Source: Marinobacterium aestuarii (GTDB taxonomy: Bacteria; Pseudomonadota; Gammaproteobacteria; Pseudomonadales; Balneatricaceae). Taken from it: a stretch of DNA of 64,000 bases. The notes beneath the pieces were generated by a model. That model ran no database searches and had not been told where the DNA came from. It was given only the letters and a program-made list of their open reading frames with translations. Below, piece after piece: positions 57,150 through 64,000 of this stretch. Location: contig NZ_CP015839.1 of the NCBI RefSeq assembly GCF_001651805.1, positions 930,001 to 994,000 of the forward strand. The letters are read 5' to 3'. A program made the translations under genes and the position numbers. Within the stretch, counting starts at the first letter, position 1, and each line of letters starts with the position of its first letter.

Positions 57150-57364
57150 TTATTCCCCATGGTGAGTTATCGCCCGAGACTCTGGATAACCTGATCAGCG
57201 AGTTTGTCACCCGTGATGGTACCGACTACGGTGAGCAGGAAACGCCCCTGGCGAGCCGGATAGGGCAGGTGCGCCAGCTGCTGCAGCGCGGCCAGGTGGT
57301 TATACTGTTCAGCGAAAGTACAGGGCTGTGCAATATAGTGGCAAAGGACCAGCTGGAAAAATAA
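57146..57364 (+). CDS. yheU: YheU family protein (UPF0270)
   Basis: 72 residues from GTG 57146, the same length as E. coli YheU. MIIPHGELSPETLDNLISEF, VTRDGTDYGEQE and a C-terminal LLQRGQVVILFSEST follow the family pattern. A GGAG site lies 6 bases before the start, and the start overlaps the preceding stop. A longer frame from 57089 would run through the lipoprotein gene. The molecular function of the family is unknown. Confidence 0.88.
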
Positions 57365-57436
57365 GCCTGTTCCGTGGTCATATTTATTGAGCGGACGCTT
57401 TCCCCTTTTTTACTCATTGCCTAAATCGGAGGCGCT

Positions 57437-58135
57437 ATGGATCAGCTAGAGCAAATCACCCAAATGATTGCCCTGTCCATGGGCCTGGCCTGGGCCAGTG
57501 GTATCAATCTGTACGCCACCCTGCTGATGCTGGGGGTGCTGTCCAACACCGGCAATATAGTGTTGCCGCCTGGGCTCGAGGTTGTTGGCGACCCCATGGT
57601 GCTGATGGCCGCGGGCTTGATGTACTGCGTCGAGTTTTTCGCCGACAAGATACCGGGCGTCGACACCGGCTGGGATACCCTGCATACCTTTATCCGTATT
57701 CCCGCAGGCGCTGCGCTGGCGGCGGGGGCCGTGGGCGAGATTGGCCTGCCGGTGGAACTGGCCGCCGCCATTGTGGGCGGCTCGCTGGCGACTGCGACCC
57801 ATGCGGCCAAGGCCGGCAGCCGGGTGCTGATCAATACCTCGCCGGAACCCTTCAGTAACTGGACGGCGTCCGTGGCTGAAGACGTGATGGTCGTCGGCGG
57901 TATCTGGGCGGCGCTGTACAACCCCTGGCTGTTTATCGCCGGTCTCATTGTATTCGTGCTGCTGCTGGTGTGGCTGCTGCCCAAGGTCTGGCGTGGCGTG
58001 AAGCGGGTGTTTCGTTTCCTGACGCGGCTCTTTGGCGGCGGTGGCGATGAGGTCGCGCCGCTGCACTCGAGTTCAGGCTCTGGTTCTAGTCCAGGCTCAA
58101 GCCGGGCCCTGCCGGGCGAACGCCCGCGCCACTGA
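57437..58135 (+). CDS. DUF4126 membrane protein
   Basis: 232 residues with about five hydrophobic segments. The N-terminal MIALSMGLAWASGINLYATL and MYCVEFFADKIPGVDTGWDT are characteristic of DUF4126. The C-terminal tail is basic, then Ser/Gly-rich. A GGAGG site lies upstream of the ATG. Function is unknown. It ends 87 bp before heptamer island C begins. Confidence 0.8.
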   Translation: MDQLEQITQMIALSMGLAWASGINLYATLLMLGVLSNTGNIVLPPGLEVVGDPMVLMAAGLMYCVEFFADKIPGVDTGWDTLHTFIRIPAGAALAAGAVGEIGLPVELAAAIVGGSLATATHAAKAGSRVLINTSPEPFSNWTASVAEDVMVVGGIWAALYNPWLFIAGLIVFVLLLVWLLPKVWRGVKRVFRFLTRLFGGGGDEVAPLHSSSGSGSSPGSSRALPGERPRH

Positions 58136-58222
58136 AACAGGGAAAGAGCCGGTTGGACGAGTAAGTTAAAGGTGCAAGGTAAAAGGCGCAAGGGAGAGAA
58201 GAAAGAGCGGTCGGCTTGAGTG

Positions 58223-58530
58223 CTTTGAATTACGAATAACTAATCCCGAATCACGTGCCTTGCCGTTGGTTATTAGTAAATAGTAAATAGTTATTGGTAA
58301 TTGGTGGGTTGGCCTTGCACGCTGATCACGAATCACGAATCACGAATCACGAATCACGAATCACGAATCACGAATCACGAATCACGAATCACGAATCACG
58401 AATCACGAATCACGAATCACGAATCACGAATCACGAATCACGAATCACGAATCACGAATCCGCTTGCTACTTTCACCTTTCACCTTTCACCTTTCACCTT
58501 TCACCTCGCCCTTTCCTCTGCCACTTCGTC
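58223..58530. repeat. Heptamer island C (convergent junction)
   Basis: The 400-bp gap between convergent genes holds 44 consecutive heptads without a frame change: TTTGAAT, TACGAAT, AACTAAT, CCCGAAT, CACGTGC, CTTTGCC, GTTGGTT, ATTAGTA, AATAGTA, AATAGTT, ATTGGTA, ATTGGTG, GGTTGGC, CTTGCAC, GCTGATC, ACGAATC x19 (58328-58460), CGCTTGC, TACTTTC, ACCTTTC x4, ACCTCGC and on to the stop codon of the CBS gene. The flank GCTGATC before the ACGAATC array is the same as in island B. At 58164-58200 a purine-rich block (GGTGCAAGGTAAAAGGCGCA) is the reverse complement of the CT-rich block of islands A and B. Confidence 0.92.
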
Positions 58531-58535
58531 CTGAA

Positions 58536-59207
58536 TCAGGCCCAGCCTTCGATGTGAGCGCCGGTAATCAGCAGGCGTAGCAGGTCGGTGCGGGTCACAA
58601 TACCGACCAGCTTGTCCTCTGTATCGACGATGGGCATAGCGCCCAGATCAAACTCGACAAAACTTGCCGCCAGGTGCGATGCATCGGTTTGGGGGGATGC
58701 TGCCAGCAGGTGGCGGCCATGAATGGCGGCGACCGGGCTTTGCGGTGGCAGCGCCGTCTGGTGCAAATCCCGGCTGCTGAGCATGGCCAGCGGGCGCTGT
58801 TCGGCCGAGATGATAACCAGGTGTTCAATATGCAGACGCCGCATGCGCTCGCGGGCTTCGCCTATGGGGGTGTCGGGGCTTATGTGCTGCACCGGGCTTG
58901 TCATTATCTGGGCGGCTAGCAGCTGCGGTGCCTTGCGCTGTGCAGCGGTGTCTTCAGCGGATTTCTCACTGGCTGCATAGGCGCGCTGGGCGGGCTGCTG
59001 TGTCGATCGGGTGCCTGTCTGGGTCTTGTTGCGCTGAGCCGAGTCCGGCAGTTTGAAACGCTCGGCTTCGGTTTCCACGCGCTGTTCTTCCCCGGCAGCG
59101 GCATGGGTGGCCTTGATAGGTTCGATGCTGTCGACGCCGCCGGGCTTGAACAGCGCCCGCACCGGGGTCTGGATCCGGTACCCCTGATCGTAGATGACAA
59201 GTGCCAT
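58536..59207 (-). CDS. CBS-domain protein
   Basis: 223 residues from ATG 59207 (GGAGG site); the longer frame starting at 59291 is less likely. The N-terminal 90 residues (MALVIYDQGYRIQTPVRALF) are an uncharacterised, charged region. Two CBS motifs follow (IMTSPVQHISPDTPIGEARE; PIVDTEDKLVGIVTRTDLLR), which usually bind adenine nucleotides. No enzyme domain is attached. It lies downstream of mnmC on the same strand. Confidence 0.82.
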   Translation of the reverse strand: MALVIYDQGYRIQTPVRALFKPGGVDSIEPIKATHAAAGEEQRVETEAERFKLPDSAQRNKTQTGTRSTQQPAQRAYAASEKSAEDTAAQRKAPQLLAAQIMTSPVQHISPDTPIGEARERMRRLHIEHLVIISAEQRPLAMLSSRDLHQTALPPQSPVAAIHGRHLLAASPQTDASHLAASFVEFDLGAMPIVDTEDKLVGIVTRTDLLRLLITGAHIEGWA

Positions 59208-59304
59208 ATTGCCTCCTCGCGGTAGCTGCGGTGTGGCTGAGAGCCCCGGTCCTCGGGCGGACGATTCATCCTCAGAGTGGGTTTCCACCATTCACCACTT
59301 CCCA

Positions 59305-61296
59305 CTATATCGACCCGCGGATCAGATTCTTGATGATAAAGCGTGCCGGGCTTAGCGCCTCGGTGAGGGTGCGTCCCAGTGGCAGCGGTTCATTGCAGAT
59401 CAGGCTCGCCAGCAGTTCGCCGCCAATGGGGCAGGTCAACAGCCCTTTGGAGCCGTGGCCGACACTCACATAGAGTCCGGGGTAATGGCAGGGTTCAGTG
59501 TCGAAGCGCCACTTTCGGTCCTGGCGCAGGCGCGCATAGTCTTCTGTGAAACGCTCGGCATCGGGCGCGGGTCCGACGATGGGCAGATAGTCCGGCGTGG
59601 AGCAGCGAAACGCCACCCGGCCCTGCAGCGGCTGTTGTGCCAGTGCTGCACCCAGGGCCGGCAGGGTTTTGCTCAGGGTGGCGAGGTTGCTCTGGTGATC
59701 CTGGTCGCGGATATCGGTATCGCTGTCGTGCAGGTCGAAGGTGGCGCCAAAGCAGTAAGTCCCGTTCATGGCGGGCGGAATATAGCCATCGCCGCAAACC
59801 ACGGTCCGCAGCGCAGGTTCTGTCGCCGGCGCCGGGGCTTCACTGACCTGGCCGCGAATGGACTTGAGCGGCAGCTGGGCGAGGGGAGGCAGTGCCTTGG
59901 CGGCCCCTGCGGTGGCAACGATGACCGCCGCGGCCAGATAGCGCTCGCCGCTGTCGCATAGGGCCTGCCAGCGCTGCGCGTCCTGCTGATATTCCAATGC
60001 CTCTACAGTCACCTCGGTTTCAAGGCTGATCAGCGGATGCTGCAGCAGCGCCTGGCACAGGTCCACCGGCGATACCCAGCCGGCAGTGGGGAAAAACAGG
60101 CCGCTGTGGGGCGTGTCGCTGCCTGCCAGTGAGCTGGCCTCGGCGGCGCTGACCCCATGCACCAGAGTCGTGGGGTAAGCACCGGCGTCGAGCAGTTGAC
60201 CCTGGCGATTGGCTTCCTTGTCGCTCTGAGCCAGTTGCAGCAGTCCGCAGGCCTGCCAGCTGTGTGCTGGCAGTAACCCTTCTGCGCTCAGCTGTTGCAA
60301 TAGATGGCGGCTGTAGTCGAGCCCGGTGCTGTGCAGCAACCCCTGTTTGGTCGGGCGCACCGGCAGTTTGGCGTAGAGCGCGCCCTGTCGATTGCCGGAC
60401 CCGCCATTGGCCGCCTGGCCGCTGCCTTCCAGTACTCGGACCGGGATGCCCCGGCGGGCCAGCGCGTAGGCCGCACAGCAGCCGGCCAGACCTGCGCCCA
60501 GGATCAGCACGGACTCTGGCCTTGGGCGAGGCCTGGGGCGATCAAACCAGGGGCTGATGGATGTGCGGGCAGGCGGGTTGTCAGGGGCAAAGTGGCCGCT
60601 ATGGATGCCGCTTAGCATCTGGCCTGAGCGATCAAGCCCCGCTGCTTGGTTGATATCAAAGCCTGCTGTCGCAAGGCCCTGCTGCACACAGCTCTCGGTG
60701 CGAGCGGCGGCCAGTGTGGTGCCGCTGTGACTCAGGCGCGCGACCTGCTCAAACAGCGCCTCGGACCAGAGATCCGGGTTTGTGGCAGGTGAAAAACCAT
60801 CGAGAAACCATGCATCCACGGGGCCTTCGAACTCGGCAAGGCCCTGGGTGGCATCGGCGAATATGAGCGTCAGGCTGATGCGGCCCTTATCGAACTCCAG
60901 GCGGTGAAATCCCTCCAGCAGGGGCGGGTACTGCGCGGTCAGCTGCGTGGCGGCGCTGGCGAATTCCGGCCAGTGCCCGAGGCCGCGGCTAAGATCCTGC
61001 AGCGTTAAGGGGTATTTCTCCAGCGCGATGTAGTTCAGCCGGGCGTTGTGTGGTGCCTGTTGCAGCCAGAGCGCCCGCGTGACGAGAAAGTTGAGTCCGC
61101 TGCCAAAGCCGGTTTCGGCAATGCTGAAATGAGGCTGTGTGAGGGCCGCGAAGCGCGGGCCAAGCCGGTTGCCATCCACGAAAATATGGCGGGCTTCAGT
61201 CGGGCCCGTGTCGCTGTTGAAATAGTCCTCATCGAAGCGGGTGGACCGCGCCCTGGGCAGTTTCCAGTCGATGACGGCGTGCTGAAGTTGAGTCAC
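59305..61296 (-). CDS. mnmC: Bifunctional tRNA modification enzyme MnmC
   Basis: 663 residues from GTG 61296; the encoded TQLQHAVIDWKLPRARSTRF matches the family N-terminus. The N-terminal half is a SAM-dependent methyltransferase (AETGFGSGLNFLVTRALWLQ, VDAWFLDGFSPATNP). The C-terminal half is an FAD oxidoreductase (ILGAGLAGCCAAYALARRGI, GSGNRQGALYAK). Together they finish 5-methylaminomethyl-2-thiouridine at the wobble base of several tRNAs. Both active domains look intact. Confidence 0.95.
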   Translation of the reverse strand: MTQLQHAVIDWKLPRARSTRFDEDYFNSDTGPTEARHIFVDGNRLGPRFAALTQPHFSIAETGFGSGLNFLVTRALWLQQAPHNARLNYIALEKYPLTLQDLSRGLGHWPEFASAATQLTAQYPPLLEGFHRLEFDKGRISLTLIFADATQGLAEFEGPVDAWFLDGFSPATNPDLWSEALFEQVARLSHSGTTLAAARTESCVQQGLATAGFDINQAAGLDRSGQMLSGIHSGHFAPDNPPARTSISPWFDRPRPRPRPESVLILGAGLAGCCAAYALARRGIPVRVLEGSGQAANGGSGNRQGALYAKLPVRPTKQGLLHSTGLDYSRHLLQQLSAEGLLPAHSWQACGLLQLAQSDKEANRQGQLLDAGAYPTTLVHGVSAAEASSLAGSDTPHSGLFFPTAGWVSPVDLCQALLQHPLISLETEVTVEALEYQQDAQRWQALCDSGERYLAAAVIVATAGAAKALPPLAQLPLKSIRGQVSEAPAPATEPALRTVVCGDGYIPPAMNGTYCFGATFDLHDSDTDIRDQDHQSNLATLSKTLPALGAALAQQPLQGRVAFRCSTPDYLPIVGPAPDAERFTEDYARLRQDRKWRFDTEPCHYPGLYVSVGHGSKGLLTCPIGGELLASLICNEPLPLGRTLTEALSPARFIIKNLIRGSI

Positions 61297-61443
61297 AGTA
61301 TTTGGGTCACGGGTTTGCTGAATCCGGTTCGGGGTTCTTGGCAGCGGCGGCGCAGGTTTAGCACTAACTCACGGCTACCCGCAATCCGCTTGTGGCTGCT
61401 ATGATACCTGCTTTGCGAAATTCCGAGCACAAGGGCGTAAAGA

Positions 61444-62727
61444 ATGTTGGACTTGGATAACATCAGGATCTGTGTGTTGGGTCTGGGTTACGTAGGGCTG
61501 CCACTGGCGGTCGAATTTGGGAAGCAATTCGAGACCGTCGGTTTTGATATCAATCGCGGGCGGGTCGATGAGCTGCGCAGCGGGAAGGACAGTACCCTTG
61601 AGGTCGAACCCGAGGAGCTGCGCACCGCCAGTAAATTGGGCTTCAGTGCGGACCTGGCGGATGTGGCACAGTGCAATGTCTTTATCGTCACAGTGCCAAC
61701 GCCCGTCGATGAAAGCAAGCAGCCGGATCTGTCGCCTCTGCGCCGCGCCAGCCAGGCGATAGGCTCAGTCCTGAAGCCAGGCTCCGTCGTCATTTATGAA
61801 TCCACCGTTTATCCCGGTGCGACCGAAGAGGTCTGCGTGCCCGAGCTGGAAACGGCATCCGGCATGACCTTCAACCAGGATTTCTTCGTCGGTTACAGCC
61901 CCGAACGCATCAACCCTGGTGACAAGCAGCACCGCCTTCCCAGTATCGTCAAGGTCACCTCGGGCTCCACGCCTGCGGTCGCTGACTTTGTCGACGATCT
62001 GTATCGCCGCGTTATTACCGCAGGTACCCACAAGGCGGGCAGCATCAAGGTGGCCGAGGCTTCCAAGGTGATTGAAAATACCCAGCGTGATCTGAACATT
62101 GCCCTGGTGAATGAGCTGGCGATCATCTTCGGCAAGCTGGGGATCGATACCGCTCAGGTACTGGAAGCCGCCGGCACCAAGTGGAACTTTCTGCCGTTTC
62201 GCCCAGGCCTGGTGGGCGGACACTGTATAGGCGTTGACCCCTATTACCTCACCCACAAGGCGCAGGCAGCGGGCTATTTCCCCGATGTCATCCTGGCGGG
62301 ACGGCGCATCAACGACGGTATGGGCCAATACGTGGCCGAAGAAGTGGTCAAGCTGATGATCAAGCGGCGTGTGCATGTAGCCGATGCGAAGGTGCTGATT
62401 CTGGGGCTGTCGTTCAAGGAAAACTGCCCCGATATCCGCAATACCAAGGTCATTGACGTAGTACGCGAGCTTGAGTCCTATGGCGCCCATGTGGATGTGC
62501 ACGACCCCTGGGTTTCTGCGCATCAGGCCCGTGAGGAGTATGGCCTTGATCTGCTTGAAAATCTGCAGCCGGGTCAGTTTGATGCCGTGGTGCTGGCCGT
62601 GGCCCATCGAGAGTTTCAGGATATGGGGGCAGAACGCATCCGCGGGCTGTGCAGGGACAGGGAACACAGTGTATTGTTTGATGTGAAAGGAATGCTGGCG
62701 CTGGATCAGGTGGATAAACGCCTGTAA
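61444..62727 (+). CDS. Nucleotide-sugar C6 dehydrogenase (TviB/WbpO-like)
   Basis: 427 residues. The NAD-binding motif is [17 protein letters not shown], the central helix contains [20 protein letters not shown] and the catalytic Cys261 is in [16 protein letters not shown]. The family oxidises UDP-GlcNAc or UDP-GalNAc to the uronic acid for capsule or O-antigen synthesis; the close resemblance to TviB is by eye. A TATGAT-like -10 lies about 45 bp upstream. It opens a polysaccharide locus with rfaH and rmlB. A 7-bp inverted repeat (62736-62742 / 62754-62760) follows the stop. Confidence 0.88.
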   Translation: MLDLDNIRICVLGLGYVGLPLAVEFGKQFETVGFDINRGRVDELRSGKDSTLEVEPEELRTASKLGFSADLADVAQCNVFIVTVPTPVDESKQPDLSPLRRASQAIGSVLKPGSVVIYESTVYPGATEEVCVPELETASGMTFNQDFFVGYSPERINPGDKQHRLPSIVKVTSGSTPAVADFVDDLYRRVITAGTHKAGSIKVAEASKVIENTQRDLNIALVNELAIIFGKLGIDTAQVLEAAGTKWNFLPFRPGLVGGHCIGVDPYYLTHKAQAAGYFPDVILAGRRINDGMGQYVAEEVVKLMIKRRVHVADAKVLILGLSFKENCPDIRNTKVIDVVRELESYGAHVDVHDPWVSAHQAREEYGLDLLENLQPGQFDAVVLAVAHREFQDMGAERIRGLCRDREHSVLFDVKGMLALDQVDKRL

Positions 62728-62843
62728 TTCAACGCAGTGGATAACCTTTGGCGATCCACTCATACTCAAGCCAGAAACAAGCGTCGACATCTGATTCTGG
62801 CTGTTCGGCTCGCTCGAAACGGAATCTGAACACGGAGAGCGCA

Positions 62844-63347
62844 ATGGCTGTAAAGCGCGCCTGGTACCTGTTGCAAACCAAGCCTCGGCAGGACACCCGT
62901 GCTCTGGAGAACCTGGAGTTCCAGGGCTTCGACTGCTTCGCGCCTTTCATGACTGTTGAACGAATCCGAGCCGGCAAGCGCTGCGAGCTGTCTGAACCTC
63001 TTTTCCCCGGTTACCTGTTTATTTATCTGGATCAGATCGCCGATAACTGGCGTCCTATCCGCTCGACCCGCGGCGTCAGTCGCCTGGTCACATTCAACGA
63101 TACCCCGCTGCCGGTTGGTCACGACATTGTCGACCAGTTGCGCAAGCGTGTGGCCGGTGAGAAAAAACAGCCTGCGGCAACCCTGCTGAAACCCGGTGAC
63201 CCGGTACGTATATCGGACGGTGCCTTTGCCGAACTTGATGCCCTGTTTGAGTGCTACGATGGCACCGAACGGGTGGTTATACTGCTCAATCTGATGCAAC
63301 GAAACCAGCGACTGGTTATGCCGCTGGCCAACATCCGCCAGGCCTGA
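62844..63347 (+). CDS. rfaH: Transcription antiterminator RfaH
   Basis: 167 residues from ATG 62844 with a GGAGAG site; an upstream in-frame start adds 32 unconserved residues. The N-terminal NusG-like domain (KRAWYLLQTKPRQDTRALEN, GYLFIYLDQIADNWRPIRST, RGVSRLVTF) matches RfaH rather than NusG. The C-terminal KOW region (LKPGDPVRISDGAFAELDAL) is the fold-switching domain. RfaH binds RNA polymerase paused at an ops element and prevents Rho termination in long surface-polysaccharide operons. A perfect ops lies 62 bp downstream, before rmlB. Confidence 0.92.
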   Translation: MAVKRAWYLLQTKPRQDTRALENLEFQGFDCFAPFMTVERIRAGKRCELSEPLFPGYLFIYLDQIADNWRPIRSTRGVSRLVTFNDTPLPVGHDIVDQLRKRVAGEKKQPAATLLKPGDPVRISDGAFAELDALFECYDGTERVVILLNLMQRNQRLVMPLANIRQA

Positions 63348-63349
63348 GT

Positions 63350-63363
63350 CTGCCTTCGGGCAG
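63350..63363 (+). terminator. UUCG-loop hairpin after rfaH
   Basis: CTGCC-TTCG-GGCAG is a short stem closed by the very stable C(UUCG)G tetraloop, starting 3 bp after the rfaH stop. There is no T-run, so it may be a 3'-end stabiliser or a weak terminator. Confidence 0.45.
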
Positions 63364-63408
63364 CACTTGGTCAGGCTGCGTTCTCGGGAAATTGACGGTC
63401 AATCCCGG

Positions 63409-63420
63409 GGCGGTAGCGTG
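63409..63420 (+). promoter_or_regulatory. ops element (RfaH recruitment site)
   Basis: GGCGGTAGCGTG is identical to the canonical ops sequence, followed by CTTAAAGCC as in JUMPstart leaders. It lies 168 bp before the rmlB ATG in an untranslated leader. Just upstream is a perfect 13-nt palindrome ATTGACGGTCAAT (63391-63403). RNA polymerase should pause here and take up RfaH. Confidence 0.92.
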
Positions 63421-63587
63421 CTTAAAGCCTTTGCGGCTGACGCCGATTCGCCCATGACACGCCGGCAATAGGATCTCGCAAAGCGCTTGCAACAGACGTT
63501 TCCAGAACATGCTGTCATAAGTCTGCTTTCATAAAAGGTCCCTCGGGAGGCTTCTTGCAGGCGTAGTCCCACAGGAGAAACATTCAG

Positions 63588-64000
63588 ATGAAAATACTGA
63601 TTACCGGCGGGGCAGGCTTTATCGGCTCGGCCGTGATCCGTCATCTGATACAGAAGACGCAGGATCAGGTGGTCAATGTCGACAAGCTGACCTACGCCGC
63701 CAATCTGGATTCCCTGGGTGGGACTTCCCGCAGCGACCGTTATGCGTTTGAACAGGTTGATATCTGTGATCGCGCAGCGCTGGAGCAGGTGTTCACCCGC
63801 CATAGCCCTGATGCCGTGATGCACCTTGCGGCCGAAAGCCATGTGGACCGCTCCATCGACGGCCCCGCGGCCTTTATCGAAACCAATATTGTGGGCACCT
63901 ATAGCCTGCTTGAAGTCGCCAAGACCTACTGGCTGGGGCTGGATGCCGAGCACAAAAGCACCTTTCGTTTTCACCATGTCTCCACCGATGAGGTGTACGG
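63588..64000 (+). CDS. rmlB: dTDP-glucose 4,6-dehydratase RmlB, 5' part
   Basis: The first 137 residues are present; the gene runs off the right edge. The ATG has an AGGAG site. The Rossmann motif [22 protein letters not shown] and STDEVYG (part of the catalytic region) identify the enzyme. It makes the 4-keto-6-deoxy intermediate for dTDP-rhamnose and related sugars. It is the first gene after the ops leader, so it should be RfaH-dependent. Confidence 0.93.
   Translation, partial: MKILITGGAGFIGSAVIRHLIQKTQDQVVNVDKLTYAANLDSLGGTSRSDRYAFEQVDICDRAALEQVFTRHSPDAVMHLAAESHVDRSIDGPAAFIETNIVGTYSLLEVAKTYWLGLDAEHKSTFRFHHVSTDEVY

Noticed and set aside
58294-58557. A second set of ITNHESR open frames
   Set aside because: Same cause as in island B; one frame even runs into the CBS gene from the wrong strand.

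Overview
The window (about 60 % G+C by eye) comes from a polar-flagellated, aerobic marine-type gammaproteobacterium. Gene families and order resemble Pseudomonas and the Oceanospirillales (Marinobacterium-like genera); the genus is a guess. Nearly all of it is core chromosome. No tRNA, rRNA, prophage, CRISPR array or complete insertion sequence was seen.

Layout. 1-450: 5' half of a REP-associated tyrosine transposase (RAYT) with an inverted pair of REP-like palindromes. 449-4669 (minus): fliT-fliS-fliD-flaG-fliC, read from a sigma-28 promoter. 5034-9057 (plus): the flagellar master regulators fleQ-fleS-fleR. 9415-21891: an acetate/carbon module inside the flagellar region (acetyl-CoA synthetase, a CrbR/ErdR-like response regulator, a CrbS/MxtR-like permease-kinase, a two-subunit Na+/solute symporter, a cNMP-CBS-DUF294 protein and a DnaQ-like exonuclease). 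22108-43178: fliEFGHIJ, fliKLMNOPQR, flhB, flhA, flhF, fleN, fliA, motCD and a DUF2802 gene. 43576-45125 (minus): a free FlhB-tail protein and a second FliK-like protein. 45213-52310: complete ccmABCDEFGHI for cytochrome c maturation. 52438-58135: zipA, ligA, a lipoprotein, yheU and a DUF4126 membrane protein. 58536-61296 (minus): a CBS protein and mnmC. 61444-64000: start of a surface-polysaccharide locus (tviB-like dehydrogenase, rfaH, a perfect ops element, rmlB cut by the window end).

Regulation visible in the DNA fits the Pseudomonas flagellar cascade. There are sigma-54 -24/-12 elements before fliE, flhA and probably fliK, FleQ-box-like palindromes before fleQ and flhA, and a sigma-28 promoter before fliC. 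RfaH is encoded directly upstream of an ops site, so it probably controls the following operon.

The most unusual structure is a set of three intergenic islands (12343-12839, 43182-43552, 58223-58530) built almost wholly of 7-bp tandem repeats. Several different heptamers (AATCACG, TTGGTAA, CCGTAAG, GTCATTA, GCTGATC, ACCTTTC and others) follow one another, mostly in one uninterrupted 7-nt register. The window has exactly three convergent gene junctions, and each holds one island; no other junction does. The islands share blocks with each other, and one carries a 20-bp REP core identical to a copy beside the RAYT gene.
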